A DNA stretch of 45,349 nucleotides from an uncultured Clostridia bacterium (GCA_947304405.1 CAMZBB010000010.1:1-45349), one strand, 5' to 3'. Shown: positions 15,935 through 25,185, counted from the stretch's first letter. The notes: generated from the sequence alone by a model not told the origin. Translations and numbers: made by a program.

Positions 15935-17176
15935 TCACATGTAGCAGCTTCTGACGAAATCGGCGACATAGCCTCCGATCTGCTGCATGACGACCGTTGC
16001 ATTCTCCTCGTATCCGTTTTCGACATATACCACGACGGCAATGGGTTCTTCACAGTCGATGATTGCGCACTCCATGAAGGTTCCCATGCTTGTGTTGCGG
16101 CCCATCAGATGAAGTATCGGCGTATCCTGCGCGAACGAACCTTTGAGAGGGGAGGGCTGTTCGTTGTAATACATGTCGTTGATAAGTCTCTGGTATGTGT
16201 CAGGCGCGTTAATATAGCCTTTGTAAAGATACCTGAGATATTCCGCCATGTCGTAGCAGGATGTCCTGCCGGCGGCCCTGTAACGTCTGCTCCTGTAGTC
16301 GGAATACAAGACCTTGCTGTTGTAGCTGATGTATGAACTGATCTTGTCGATCTCGGGGACGACATTATCCATTCCGCCCATAGAGTCGATGACGAAATTA
16401 AGCGCGATGCTGTCGTTCTTGCTTACGGCGTAATTCAGCGCGTTGCGGTGGAAAAACTGTTTGCCGTATCTGAAGGTATGTCCTATGTAAGATGCCGAAA
16501 AAGCGCCTTTTGAGTCTCTGTTGTAAGTCGACACGCCGGCGAGATCCTGTTTGCCGGCGGCATACTGTTCGTACCAGACAAGTTCAATCGGGATTGCATA
16601 AGCTCCTGAGGGCAGAGCGGCTTCAAGATTCCTGTAGCCTATGCTGTCTCCGTTCTTGAGCGATACGAATTCAAAGCAGATACGCATGTAGGTGTTCTCT
16701 TCGTCGACAGCCTTGACCTTCTCCCTGAGGTGCTCGAGGAGAACTGCCCTCTTCTGATAGGTAGCGGTCTGATGCCATGTGGCTTTCTTGAACGTATAGC
16801 TCGGATTCTCGAGTATCGGATCGGGGGAGTTGTTCTGGACTTTTGTGGAAGAAGCCTCCGTCGTGGTCTCCGAAGTCGGGGCAAAGGAAGGCGCCAGCAT
16901 GGTTGTCGTCTCGACCGTGGTTGACTCCGTCGTGGATTCGGTTGTCGTATGGACGGGACGCCTGTATTCCGAGTAGGTGGTGGTCTCTCTTTTCGCTGCG
17001 CCGACGAGATCCGGGAACATCTCCGCATAGACCTGCCCGTCATAGGCGACTTTGCGGAAGAACATGATGATCAGAGTGACACCGAGAGTGATGAGCACGA
17101 TGGACAGCGTCCGCTTGCGGCGTGACGACTGGATCTTAGGCGCTTTCTGCAGAAATGTCGGATTTGGTCTTTTCAC
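15935..17176 (-). CDS. Membrane-anchored beta-lactamase-fold protein lacking catalytic residues
   Basis: A 413-residue protein with a basic N-terminus, one membrane span (about 23-40), a Thr/Ser/Glu-rich extracellular linker (about 64-112) and a serine beta-lactamase-like domain (about 165-410). By motif alignment the SxxK site falls on GAYA (191-194), so both nucleophile and lysine are missing. An SxN triad remains (S252-K-N), and the KTG strand reads LMGR. It may be a non-enzymatic cell-wall or penicilloyl-binding module. The GTG start follows GGGAG. It has its own promoter, divergent from veg. The fold assignment is my inference from conserved hydrophobic patterns such as IPIELVWYEQYAAGK and ALNFVIDSMGG. 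Confidence 0.7.
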   Translation of the reverse strand: MKRPNPTFLQKAPKIQSSRRKRTLSIVLITLGVTLIIMFFRKVAYDGQVYAEMFPDLVGAAKRETTTYSEYRRPVHTTTESTTESTTVETTTMLAPSFAPTSETTTEASSTKVQNNSPDPILENPSYTFKKATWHQTATYQKRAVLLEHLREKVKAVDEENTYMRICFEFVSLKNGDSIGYRNLEAALPSGAYAIPIELVWYEQYAAGKQDLAGVSTYNRDSKGAFSASYIGHTFRYGKQFFHRNALNYAVSKNDSIALNFVIDSMGGMDNVVPEIDKISSYISYNSKVLYSDYRSRRYRAAGRTSCYDMAEYLRYLYKGYINAPDTYQRLINDMYYNEQPSPLKGSFAQDTPILHLMGRNTSMGTFMECAIIDCEEPIAVVVYVENGYEENATVVMQQIGGYVADFVRSCYM

Positions 17177-17213
17177 TTGGGGTCTCCCGGGTGCTCCTCT
17201 TAATTACCAAACG

Positions 17214-17242
17214 ATTGTAAATAAAATATAAGGGCATTTCAA
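17214..17242 (-). promoter_or_regulatory. Sigma-A promoter of the beta-lactamase-fold gene
   Basis: On the minus strand TTGAAA (17237-17242) and TACAAT (17214-17219) are spaced by 17 bp. Confidence 0.7.
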
Positions 17243-17345
17243 CGGCGAAGCCGTGTGAATGCCGCGCGAAAACGAATAATCGGAGGGGTAAACACTATAT
17301 TTTGTTGAAAATACACATTGACGTACTAAATGTTGTGTTTTTTTA

Positions 17346-17374
17346 TTGACAAAAAATCAAGCAGAGGTTAGAAT
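17346..17374 (+). promoter_or_regulatory. Strong sigma-A promoter of veg
   Basis: A perfect TTGACA (17346-17351), 17-bp spacer and TAGAAT (17369-17374). The expected transcript start near 17381 gives a leader of about 75 nt. The veg promoter is also very strong in Bacillus subtilis. Confidence 0.85.
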
Positions 17375-17454
17375 TGTCCTGTGTTTCATAATCATTCAGT
17401 TTTTATAAACTTATCTGATTATTCTGACATAGTCTCCAAGCGGAGGGCAAATTA

Positions 17455-17721
17455 ATGATTATCAGTTCAGATCTCGAGAAGTGCAGAAGCAAGTTCCAGG
17501 ATCTCATCGGCAAGAGGATCGTCTGCAAGACAAACGGCGGACGCAAGAGGATAATCACGTACATTGGCACCGTTGAGCACTGCTATCCTAATGTTTTCAC
17601 GCTTCTTTGCGAGAACGAGTCCGGCAAGCAGTCGATAGTATCATTCAGCTATATCGATGTCCTCACGAGAACGGTACGCGTTGGTATCATGCCCGAGAAG
17701 TCGCAGGAAGTTGCCGTCTGA
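17455..17721 (+). CDS. veg: Veg family protein
   Basis: An 88-residue small protein with the Veg signature: LIGKRIVCKTNGGRKRI, followed by GTVEHCYPNVF and SFSYIDVLTRTV. In Bacillus subtilis Veg stimulates biofilm gene expression by a mechanism not fully resolved. The ATG follows GGAGGG. It lies upstream of ispE as in Bacillus, but with its own terminator. Confidence 0.93.
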   Translation: MIISSDLEKCRSKFQDLIGKRIVCKTNGGRKRIITYIGTVEHCYPNVFTLLCENESGKQSIVSFSYIDVLTRTVRVGIMPEKSQEVAV

Positions 17722-17746
17722 GGTACCTGACAACAAAAACAAAAAG

Positions 17747-17773
17747 AAGGACTGTCCGGCGGCAGTCCTTTTT
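17747..17773 (+). terminator. Intrinsic terminator after veg
   Basis: An 8-bp stem (17747-17754 with 17763-17770) with an 8-nt loop is followed by TTT. It separates veg from ispE; a TATAAT at 17812-17817 could be the -10 of an ispE promoter, but I see no good -35. Confidence 0.7.
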
Positions 17774-17850
17774 AATTCCGATTGTTTTAAGGCCATTTGG
17801 CTGCAGGGAGCGTATAATATACTTGAAAACTATTGATCTGGAGACGGAAC

Positions 17851-18777
17851 ATGTCGACCGAGACTTATGAGATAACCGCAAATGCTAAGTTAAACCTCTT
17901 CCTGAGGGTCAACGGAACATTGCCGAACGGCTATCACAGGCTGTATACGGTGATGCAGGAGATCACATGTTCAGACCGTCTCAACGTCACTCTGGATGAC
18001 TCGCGCAAAGGATTTAAGATCGACTGCATAGGAAGAAGCGATATCGATCCGAAAAAGAATCTGTGCAGGAAAGCCTGCGACCGTTTCTATTCCAACATGA
18101 AAAAGATCAGGTCGGACTTCGTTGCGCCTTATACCAGGATCGAGCTCATAAAGAACATTCCGTCCGAGTCCGGCATGGGAGGCGGAAGTTCGGATGCGGC
18201 AGCCATTCTCCTGGTCCTCCAGGAGCATTTCGGTAATCCTTTTGAAGAGGAACAGCTTCTCCGCATCGCGGTCAACGTAGGCGCTGATGTCCCGTTTTTC
18301 CTGTACGGCGGGACGGCTCTGTGTGAGCGTGTCGGAGAGGATGTCACTCCGATCGGAAGTCTTGCGGGATTGGGTGTCCTGATCGCCAAGCCGGATGCCG
18401 GAGTGTCCACGCCCGAATGTTTTGCGCTGATGGATAAGGAACCGGCAAGACCGTTTGACGGCAAGGCTTATTCCGATTACATAGAAAGCCTGAAAGAGCC
18501 TTCGAAAAACTCATCGGAGACACTTGCCAAGATACTTGCCGGCAAAGACCTTCTTATTAATGATCTTGAACTGCCTGCCGAAAAACTCATCCCGGAGATC
18601 GGGCATATAAGGGAAGCTCTTATGAAGACCGGTGCGTCTTATTGCAGGATGACCGGATCCGGAAGTGCTGTTTTCGCGCTTTTCGAGAGCCTTGAAGACG
18701 CGGCTCAGGCGAAAGAACGGGCAAAAAAGGATGACGTTCTTTCAAAATGCGACCTGATCCTTGCGGAAACTGTCTGA
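17851..18777 (+). CDS. ispE: 4-diphosphocytidyl-2-C-methyl-D-erythritol kinase
   Basis: A 308-residue GHMP kinase of the non-mevalonate isoprenoid pathway, phosphorylating the 2-hydroxyl of CDP-methylerythritol. It begins ITANAKLNLFLRV with GYHRLYTVMQ. The ATP-binding motif is PSESGMGGGSSDAAAIL, and the C-terminal motif is MTGSGSAVFALF. The ATG at 17851 (GGAGACGG upstream) is preferred over 17833. Its stop lies 1 bp before the stop of the convergent GNAT gene. Confidence 0.95.
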   Translation: MSTETYEITANAKLNLFLRVNGTLPNGYHRLYTVMQEITCSDRLNVTLDDSRKGFKIDCIGRSDIDPKKNLCRKACDRFYSNMKKIRSDFVAPYTRIELIKNIPSESGMGGGSSDAAAILLVLQEHFGNPFEEEQLLRIAVNVGADVPFFLYGGTALCERVGEDVTPIGSLAGLGVLIAKPDAGVSTPECFALMDKEPARPFDGKAYSDYIESLKEPSKNSSETLAKILAGKDLLINDLELPAEKLIPEIGHIREALMKTGASYCRMTGSGSAVFALFESLEDAAQAKERAKKDDVLSKCDLILAETV

Positions 18778-18778
18778 A

Positions 18779-19309
18779 TCAAAGGCGTTTGGCAAAAAGC
18801 CCTCTTGGATAACCTCTGGAATTCTCGCTGTCTATCAGTTCAAAGCCACGCGCTCCATAGAATGCGGTCATCTTCTTGTTCACCGCTGCGCAGTGCAGAA
18901 GCATTACGTCGCAGCCGTTTTGTCTCGAATAATCTTCTATTGCCGACATCAGACCTATCCCGAGGCCTTCGCGCCTTAATCCCTGTATGACTGCAAAGCG
19001 CGATATATATGATGCTTTAGCATAACCTTTAAGTACCTGTTCGGTCTTCTCGGAGAAAGAGTAACGCAATGGAGTGTCCGTAATTCCTGCCGTGATGGTA
19101 CCGACCGCCGTATCGCCGTCAAAGACTGCGATGCAGTGATTGTTCCTGATCCTGTCTTCAACGGATTCTATCGACTCGGTCATTGCCTCGAGCATTCCGG
19201 CTTTGATCTTTGATTCCGCGCAGTATGTCAGCATGGCAGCACGAAGCAGCCGCTGTATCGCAGCTGCATCATTGCCCGTTGCGGTCCTTGTAACAAGATC
19301 GCCGTTCAT
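18779..19309 (-). CDS. GNAT family N-acetyltransferase, last gene of the arginine operon
   Basis: A GNAT-fold protein of about 176 residues. The acetyl-CoA pyrophosphate loop region is visible (VIQGLRREGLGIGLMSAIEDY; the usual Q/RxxGxG/A reads RREGLG), with C-terminal AAVNKKMTAFYGARGFE. I place the start at ATG 19309, where the fold begins; a TTG at 19333 overlaps the argF stop (TTGA) and would give 184 residues. It is contiguous with argC-argB-argD-argF, and no argJ or argA is present in the operon. It might supply N-acetylglutamate, but a small-molecule or protein substrate outside arginine synthesis is equally possible on sequence alone. Confidence 0.8.
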   Translation of the reverse strand: MNGDLVTRTATGNDAAAIQRLLRAAMLTYCAESKIKAGMLEAMTESIESVEDRIRNNHCIAVFDGDTAVGTITAGITDTPLRYSFSEKTEQVLKGYAKASYISRFAVIQGLRREGLGIGLMSAIEDYSRQNGCDVMLLHCAAVNKKMTAFYGARGFELIDSENSRGYPRGLFAKRL

Positions 19310-19329
19310 TCCGGATATTGCGTTCTGCC

Positions 19330-20253
19330 TCAATTGAGATAGCAGTTGACGAGGATCGCCTTGTGGGCGTGAAGCCTGTTCTCAGCCTCGTCGAAGACCA
19401 CGCTCTGAGGTCCGTCGATGACGTCTTCGGTGACTTCATATCCGCGGTATGCGGGCAGACAGTGAAGGAAGATCGCATCCTTATGGGCAACTCCCATGAG
19501 CTTGGAATTGACCTGATAATCCTTGAAGATCTCAACTCTCTTGGCCTTTTCGGCTTCCTGTCCCATTGAGGTCCAGGTGTCTGTGTAGATGACGTCGGCA
19601 TCAGCTGCAGCTTCGAAAGGATCCGTGGTCATGAGGATCTTCGAGCCTGTGATCTTTGCGTCTTCTTCGGCCTGCTTAACGTATTTATCGGGACATGTGT
19701 AATCAGCGGGTGAACCGATGGCCACGTCCATTCCTGCCTTGGCACAAGCCTGGAGGAGGGAATTGGCAACGTTGTTGCCGTCGCCGACATATGCGAGTTT
19801 GAGGCCCTTGAGAGCTCCCTTATGTTCCTTTATGGTGAGGAGGTCAGCGAGCATCTGTGTGGGGTGCTGATCGTCAGTAAGTCCGTTGATGACAGGGATC
19901 GTTCCGAACTTTGCAAGATCTACAACATCCTGATGCTTAAATGTCCTTATCATGATCCCGTCGAGCATTCCGGAAAGAACGTGAGCGGTATCGTAGATCG
20001 TCTCACCTCTGCCGATCTGGATGTCGTTGTTGGAAAGGAACAGTGCCATGCCGCCCAGCTGGTACATACCGACCTCAAAAGAGACCCTTGTTCTTGTGGA
20101 TGACTTGGTAAAGATCATGCCGAGCGTCTTGCCGTCGAGATAGTGATGCTTGATGCCCTTCTTGGTCTTGTCCTTCATGTCGGCTGCGATGTTCAGAAGG
20201 TAATCAAGCTCTTCGATACCTACGTCTTCGTGAAAATCTATGTAATGCTTCAT
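19330..20253 (-). CDS. argF: Ornithine carbamoyltransferase
   Basis: A 307-residue OTCase converting ornithine and carbamoyl phosphate to citrulline. The carbamoyl-phosphate loop (SSTRTRVSFE), HPTQMLADLLT and the HCLPAYRG motif are intact. The ATG at 20253 has AAGGAG upstream; an in-frame TTG two codons earlier is ignored. The catabolic ArcB has the same reaction, but the argCBD context makes the biosynthetic role most likely. Fourth gene of the arg operon. Confidence 0.95.
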   Translation of the reverse strand: MKHYIDFHEDVGIEELDYLLNIAADMKDKTKKGIKHHYLDGKTLGMIFTKSSTRTRVSFEVGMYQLGGMALFLSNNDIQIGRGETIYDTAHVLSGMLDGIMIRTFKHQDVVDLAKFGTIPVINGLTDDQHPTQMLADLLTIKEHKGALKGLKLAYVGDGNNVANSLLQACAKAGMDVAIGSPADYTCPDKYVKQAEEDAKITGSKILMTTDPFEAAADADVIYTDTWTSMGQEAEKAKRVEIFKDYQVNSKLMGVAHKDAIFLHCLPAYRGYEVTEDVIDGPQSVVFDEAENRLHAHKAILVNCYLN

Positions 20254-20276
20254 GTTCAAATTCTCCTTGTCAGTGA

Positions 20277-21623
20277 TCAGAAATCGTCCTCGTCGTCAGG
20301 GGCGGGAAGCGCGGGCTTGGTATCATCGGGCTTTTGTTCCGAGAGGGAAGAGACAGCGGGTGCTTCTTTGCGACCGATATTCTTGATGGCATTCAGTATC
20401 GGATTCGGTTTTGCGCCCATCCTTGTGGAAAGGAGCGAGCCTAAAGCCTTTACGAACTGTGTCGCCTGGATCTTAGTGATTATGAGCGGAGGGGCGATCC
20501 TGATAACGGATCTTCCGATCGAGCTTACCAGGAAACCGTTCCTGAAAAGTTCTTCCCTAAGGCCTGATGCGATAATGGAATCGTCAAACTCAATGCCGAT
20601 CAGAAGTCCCATTCCCCTGATGCTCTTGATGCAGCTGTACTTGTTCTTAAGTTTGTTAAGCTTCTCGAAAAGCACTACGCTCACCTGATTTACGTTGTCC
20701 AAAAGGTTGGTCTCGCCGAAGTACTCCATGACTGCGATGCCGGCTGCGCATGCCAGCGGATTGCCGCCGAATGTGGAACCGTGATCGCCCGGCTTGAAGC
20801 CCTTGGAAGCCTCGTCAGTGCAGAGCATCGCACCGATGGGAACGCCTCCGCCCAGGCCCTTTGCAAGAGTCATGATGTCGGGCGTTACGCCGTATTGCTG
20901 ATAACAGAACATCTTTCCGGTACGTCCGATACCTGTCTGCACCTCATCGAAAATGAGGAGGATGTCCTTCTCGGTGCAGATCTTCCTGATCTCTTTGATG
21001 TACTCGACGTCAGCGGGATTGACTCCGCTCTCGCCCTGTATCAGTTCGAGCATGATCGCCGCAGTCTTGGGCGTGATAGCAAGCTTGAGCGCATCGATGT
21101 CATTGAAAGGCACATACTTGAATCCGGGAACGATAGGCTCGAAGGGCTTGGAGAACTTTTCCTGGCCGGTTGCCGACATAGCTCCGTAAGTCCTTCCGTG
21201 GAAGCTCTTTTCCGCGGTGATGATCTCGAACTTGTCCTGCTCCTTGTAATGGAAGTATCCTCTTGCAAGTTTGATGGCAGCCTCGTTTGCCTCGGTGCCG
21301 GAATTGCAGAAGAATGCCTTGTCGGCAAAACTTGCGCGGCAGAGCCTGTAGGCGAGTTCGGACCTCTGGGGAATGTAGTAGTAGTTACAGCAGTGGATGA
21401 GATCCTTTGCCTGCTTTGAGATGGCGGATGTGAGCTTGGGGTTGCCGTGACCAAGCGAATTGACGGCGATGCCGCCGATCATGTCCAGGTATTTGGTTCC
21501 CTGCGTATCATAAAGATAACTGCCCTTTCCTTTTACAAATGCGACAGGGAGGGGCAAAAATACCTGAAGACAATAGTTTTTATCAAAATCGCTTATAAGG
21601 GCAAGATCATTTTCTATACTCAT
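20277..21623 (-). CDS. argD: Acetylornithine aminotransferase with a C-terminal extension
   Basis: A 448-residue class III PLP aminotransferase. It has the N-terminal [35 protein letters not shown], the [12 protein letters not shown] motif and the PLP lysine in [16 protein letters not shown]. About 45 extra C-terminal residues, ending in PAPDDEDDF, go beyond the usual 390-400 residues. It transfers an amino group to N-acetylglutamate semialdehyde. Its start overlaps the end of argB by 17 bp. Confidence 0.94.
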   Translation of the reverse strand: MSIENDLALISDFDKNYCLQVFLPLPVAFVKGKGSYLYDTQGTKYLDMIGGIAVNSLGHGNPKLTSAISKQAKDLIHCCNYYYIPQRSELAYRLCRASFADKAFFCNSGTEANEAAIKLARGYFHYKEQDKFEIITAEKSFHGRTYGAMSATGQEKFSKPFEPIVPGFKYVPFNDIDALKLAITPKTAAIMLELIQGESGVNPADVEYIKEIRKICTEKDILLIFDEVQTGIGRTGKMFCYQQYGVTPDIMTLAKGLGGGVPIGAMLCTDEASKGFKPGDHGSTFGGNPLACAAGIAVMEYFGETNLLDNVNQVSVVLFEKLNKLKNKYSCIKSIRGMGLLIGIEFDDSIIASGLREELFRNGFLVSSIGRSVIRIAPPLIITKIQATQFVKALGSLLSTRMGAKPNPILNAIKNIGRKEAPAVSSLSEQKPDDTKPALPAPDDEDDF

Positions 21624-22551
21624 AATTTTCTTGTTTCTCCTTGATTATCATTGTGCCGATGCCGTTCTTGGTAAATGTTTCGAGGATAATGGAATGCGGT
21701 ATCCTACCGTCTATTATGTGTGCACGGCCGACGCCTCGCAATACCGTCCCGAGGCATCCTTCGATCTTCGGGATCATGCCTCCGCTGATAATGCCCTTTT
21801 CGATGCAGTCTTTGACATCCTGCTCGTCCAGGACGGGGATTATGTGTTCTTTGCCTTCGGCGGTAGTCTCAAGAACGCCGCCGACGTCTGTCAGAATGAT
21901 GAGCTTGGAAGCGCCCAGCGCGACCGCGATCTCGGATGCAACGGTGTCTGCGTTGATGTTGTAGCTCTCACCGTTCTTGCCGACGCCGATAGGTGCGATG
22001 ACGGGAATGTACTCGTCATTCGCGAGCATGGAGATGACCTTCGTGTTGATCTTCGTGATCTTTCCTACGTATCCGATGTCGACGGGGTTTCCGTCGGAAT
22101 CTTCAGTCATCTTCTCGGCTTCGATGAGATTGCCGTCGATGCCGCTGATGCCTACAGCTTTTGCGCCTTTGCCGCAGAGGACTGAAACGATCTCTTTGTT
22201 TGTCTTGCCGATCAGGACCATCTGGGCATATCCCATCGTCTCGTCATCGGTGTATCTGAGACCGTTTACGAAATGGGATTCCTTGCCGACTTTCTTGAGC
22301 ATGTTGCTGATGTCGGGGCCGCCTCCGTGAACGATTATCGGGTTGATGCCGATGAGCTTGAGCAGGGTGATGTCATCCATGACAGACTGCTTGAGCTCTT
22401 CGTTTATCATCGCGTTTCCGCCATACTTGATGACGAAAGTCTGGCCGCGCATTTTCTTTATGTAAGGAAGCGCCTCGATCAGTATCGAAGCCCTGTCTAC
22501 GTTGTTCTGCATGTCGCCCGTGATAACGGGTGTCTCATTCTTTCCGGCCAT
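21607..22551 (-). CDS. argB: Acetylglutamate kinase
   Basis: A 314-residue amino-acid kinase fold enzyme phosphorylating N-acetylglutamate. Motifs are [21 protein letters not shown], the acetylglutamate-binding [24 protein letters not shown] region (split here: [12 protein letters not shown] and [10 protein letters not shown]) and [10 protein letters not shown]. An N-terminal helix with the arginine-sensing type sequence ([20 protein letters not shown]) suggests the hexameric, feedback-inhibited form. It follows argC after 1 bp and overlaps argD. Confidence 0.95.
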   Translation of the reverse strand: MAGKNETPVITGDMQNNVDRASILIEALPYIKKMRGQTFVIKYGGNAMINEELKQSVMDDITLLKLIGINPIIVHGGGPDISNMLKKVGKESHFVNGLRYTDDETMGYAQMVLIGKTNKEIVSVLCGKGAKAVGISGIDGNLIEAEKMTEDSDGNPVDIGYVGKITKINTKVISMLANDEYIPVIAPIGVGKNGESYNINADTVASEIAVALGASKLIILTDVGGVLETTAEGKEHIIPVLDEQDVKDCIEKGIISGGMIPKIEGCLGTVLRGVGRAHIIDGRIPHSIILETFTKNGIGTMIIKEKQENYEYRK

Positions 22552-22552
22552 G

Positions 22553-23626
22553 TCATACCCCCCTGATTATCGTCTTGAGTCCCGTCTCTTCCGGCAGACC
22601 GAACATGACGTTCGCCGCCTGAACTGCCTGAAGCGCAGCGCCCTTGCCCAGGTTGTCCTGAGCGGAGAAAAGCTTGATCATTCCGGTATCTTCGTCGTAT
22701 ACGCCGTTAACATCGATGTAGTTTGAGTAAGAAACGGCTTTTACATCGGGAAGAACGCCGGCGGGAAGGACTCTTACGAAGGTCTCGTCCTTATAAAAAT
22801 CATTATATATTTCATTGATCTTCGCCGATGTTACATCTTCGAGGCTCTTTGAGGGCTTGACGTAGATGGTGGCGAGCATTCCCCTCTTGAACGGTGCAAG
22901 GTGAGGAGTGAAAGTAACTTTCAAAGCTCCCGATCCTTTGCCTGCAAGGAATGAGCACTGCTCGGCGATCTCCGAAGTGTGCCTGTGGCCGACTGCGCCG
23001 TAAGGCTTGAAAGCTTCATCCAGCTCGCAGTAAGCATAAGCGAGGTCAGCTTTCCTTCCCGCGCCGCTGACACCGGATACGGCGTCTATGATGATCGAAT
23101 CTTCATCTATAAGATGTCCCTTGAGGAAAGGTGCAAGCGCGATCAGCGAGCATGTTGGATAGCACCCCGGATTTGCGGTGAGATTCGTGGTCTTAAGCTG
23201 ATCCCTGTAGAACTCGGGAAGACCGTAAACGGCACTTGCCAGGAGTTCCGGATGCGGGTGCTCGAGCTTGTAGGATTTCTCATAAGTCGCGAGATCCTTG
23301 TACCTGAAATCTCCGCTGTGATCAATGACTTTGCAGCCGTTTTCGAGAAGGACGGGAACGGTCTTGGACGATACTCCGTGGGGAAGGGCAGTGATAACGA
23401 GATCGCTGTCTTTTGCAACCTCCTCGGGAGCTAGATCTTCTATGGTAATGTCGCAAACGCTCCTGAACTCAGGATAGACATCCGAGAATTTCTGTCCGGC
23501 GAAGCTCCTGCCGATGAGGTGAGCAAGCTCAAAGACCGGATGTGACGCAAAACCCCTTACGAGTTCTGCTCCTACATAGCCCGTAGAACCGATTATGCTG
23601 ACTTTTATCTTATTTGACGAATCCAT
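22553..23626 (-). CDS. argC: N-acetyl-gamma-glutamyl-phosphate reductase
   Basis: About 357 residues. The N-terminal NADP-binding motif is [18 protein letters not shown], and the catalytic cysteine motif is [10 protein letters not shown]. The C-terminal half has [13 protein letters not shown] and the usual [18 protein letters not shown]. The ATG at 23626 (MDSSNK) is chosen since AGGATGGA lies at proper distance; upstream in-frame starts at 23638 and 23680 are less likely, the latter lying upstream of the promoter's start point. First gene of the operon. Confidence 0.95.
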   Translation of the reverse strand: MDSSNKIKVSIIGSTGYVGAELVRGFASHPVFELAHLIGRSFAGQKFSDVYPEFRSVCDITIEDLAPEEVAKDSDLVITALPHGVSSKTVPVLLENGCKVIDHSGDFRYKDLATYEKSYKLEHPHPELLASAVYGLPEFYRDQLKTTNLTANPGCYPTCSLIALAPFLKGHLIDEDSIIIDAVSGVSGAGRKADLAYAYCELDEAFKPYGAVGHRHTSEIAEQCSFLAGKGSGALKVTFTPHLAPFKRGMLATIYVKPSKSLEDVTSAKINEIYNDFYKDETFVRVLPAGVLPDVKAVSYSNYIDVNGVYDEDTGMIKLFSAQDNLGKGAALQAVQAANVMFGLPEETGLKTIIRGV

Positions 23627-23651
23627 ATTTTTGTCCATCCTGAATGTTTGA

Positions 23652-23687
23652 TTTATGCAATATAATGCATAAAAATTCAAAAGTCAA
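23652..23687 (-). promoter_or_regulatory. arg operon promoter overlapped by an ArgR-like palindrome
   Basis: On the minus strand TTGACT (23682-23687), 17-bp spacer and TATATT (23659-23664). An inverted repeat with 8-bp arms TTTATGCA / TGCATAAA (23652-23659 and 23666-23673) covers the -10. The neighbouring minus-strand stretch TGAATTTTTATGCA resembles an ARG box. Arginine-dependent repression by ArgR is therefore likely. Confidence 0.75.
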
Positions 23688-24045
23688 TACTTACCCGGCC
23701 ACATGGCGGATTGGCGTCCTGACATATATATAATGTTGAATATAAAAGGCTTGTAATCTGAATGTAAACGTATAAGGAAGGGAGAGCGTGATCCTCTTAA
23801 CAATTCGCACAAAAGCCGAAAGGGCTTAGAACGGGCATATTTCCGCAAATTGTGAACGAATTTTGGATAAAGCACACAAAACTGTCAACTCTATTTGAAC
23901 AAATTAGCCGAAACGGGAAGAAATGAAAACAAAAGAGACAAAAATTTTTTGGGAAATGTGCCATATAGTATTGAAAATAGTGCTTTGTTACTATTTCCGT
24001 ATGATAAAGACCGCCTAAGCAGGCAGGCATTTTGGAGGTATAGTT
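23688..24045. other. Intergenic region upstream of the sugar ATPase gene
   Basis: About 360 bp with no convincing gene. It contains an inverted repeat AAATAGT / ACTATTT (23975-23981 and 23990-23996, 8-bp gap) that could be an operator. GGAGG lies at 24032-24036, upstream of the ATG at 24046. I could not place a confident promoter with standard spacing. Confidence 0.5.
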
Positions 24046-25161
24046 ATGGCAAGTTTATCTTTCCAGCATGTTTACAAGAAATACGACGGCGGCGTCGTCG
24101 CAGTTTCTGATTTCAACCTTGACGTAGCCGATAAGGAATTCGTCATCCTCGTTGGCCCTTCAGGCTGCGGTAAGTCTACGACACTCCGTATGCTTGCTGG
24201 TCTCGAAGATATTTCCGAAGGTGAGATCTACATCGATGACCGTTGCGTCAACGACGTTCTTCCTAAGGACAGAGACATCGCGATGGTTTTCCAGAACTAC
24301 GCTTTGTATCCTCACATGTCAGTTCGTGACAACATGGCATTCGCTCTTAAGCTCAGAAAGATGCCTAAGGACGAGATCAACCGCCGTGTTCAGGAAGCAG
24401 CTAAGATCCTCGAGATCGAGCACCTCTTAGACAGAAAGCCTAAGGCTCTCTCCGGTGGTCAGCGTCAGAGAGTTGCTCTCGGCCGTGCTATCGTTCGTGA
24501 CCCTAAGGTCTTCCTCATGGACGAGCCTCTCTCAAACCTCGACGCTAAGCTCCGTGTACAGATGCGTGTCGAGATCACAAAGCTCCACCACAGACTTAAG
24601 ACAACATTCGTTTACGTTACACACGACCAGACAGAGGCTATGACCATGGGTACCAGAATCGTAGTCATGAAGGATGGTTTCATCCAGCAGGTTGACTCTC
24701 CTACGGAGCTCTATGACAACCCGGTTAACACATTCGTTGCAGGATTCATCGGAATGCCTCCTATGAACTTCATCAATGCTGTTATCAACGTTGAGGGTTC
24801 TGACGTATTCATCTCCTTCGAGAACGTTACCATCAAGCTTCCTGAGAGATATGCAGTTGAAGAAGTTATGGAGCGTGACGGACAGGAAGTTATCTTCGGT
24901 GTCAGACCTGAGGCTCTCACAGACGATATTACATACGTTACAGATCACCCTGAGTCAGCTTTCACAGCAGACGTCGACGTCGTCGAAATGCTCGGTGCTG
25001 AGACATACCTCTACGTTACAGTTAACGGCTCACTGCCTCTTACCTGCCGCGTTGACCCTACAACATCTCAGTCCGCAGTTGGTCAGGTTGTTGACCTCGC
25101 AGTCGATGCTAACCGTATCCACATCTTCGATAAGGATACAGAGCAGAGCATCATCTCGTAA
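24046..25161 (+). CDS. Sugar ABC transporter ATPase, MsmK/UgpC/MalK type
   Basis: A 371-residue ABC ATPase of carbohydrate CUT1 importers. Walker A GPSGCGKST (residues about 37-45), the signature LSGGQRQRVALGRAIVRDP, Walker B VFLMDEPLSNLD and a C-terminal regulatory domain (TOBE/OB type, about 240-371) are visible. No permease or receptor gene is adjacent, so it is probably a shared ATPase serving several sugar importers, as MsmK does in streptococci. Codon choice is strongly biased to a few codons, pointing to high expression. It is followed by its own terminator. Confidence 0.93.
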   Translation: MASLSFQHVYKKYDGGVVAVSDFNLDVADKEFVILVGPSGCGKSTTLRMLAGLEDISEGEIYIDDRCVNDVLPKDRDIAMVFQNYALYPHMSVRDNMAFALKLRKMPKDEINRRVQEAAKILEIEHLLDRKPKALSGGQRQRVALGRAIVRDPKVFLMDEPLSNLDAKLRVQMRVEITKLHHRLKTTFVYVTHDQTEAMTMGTRIVVMKDGFIQQVDSPTELYDNPVNTFVAGFIGMPPMNFINAVINVEGSDVFISFENVTIKLPERYAVEEVMERDGQEVIFGVRPEALTDDITYVTDHPESAFTADVDVVEMLGAETYLYVTVNGSLPLTCRVDPTTSQSAVGQVVDLAVDANRIHIFDKDTEQSIIS

Positions 25162-25185
25162 TCTCGGTTACGGCAAAAGAATGAT

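Noticed and set aside
17281-17345. Second promoter upstream of veg with TTGACG near 17319
   Set aside because: No acceptable -10 lies 16-18 bp downstream.
23788-23829. GTG mini-ORF of 13 codons after AAGGAAGGGA upstream of the sugar ATPase
   Set aside because: The ribosome binding site is too close, there is no telling amino-acid run, and it lies over 200 bp from the gene; too weak to call a leader peptide.
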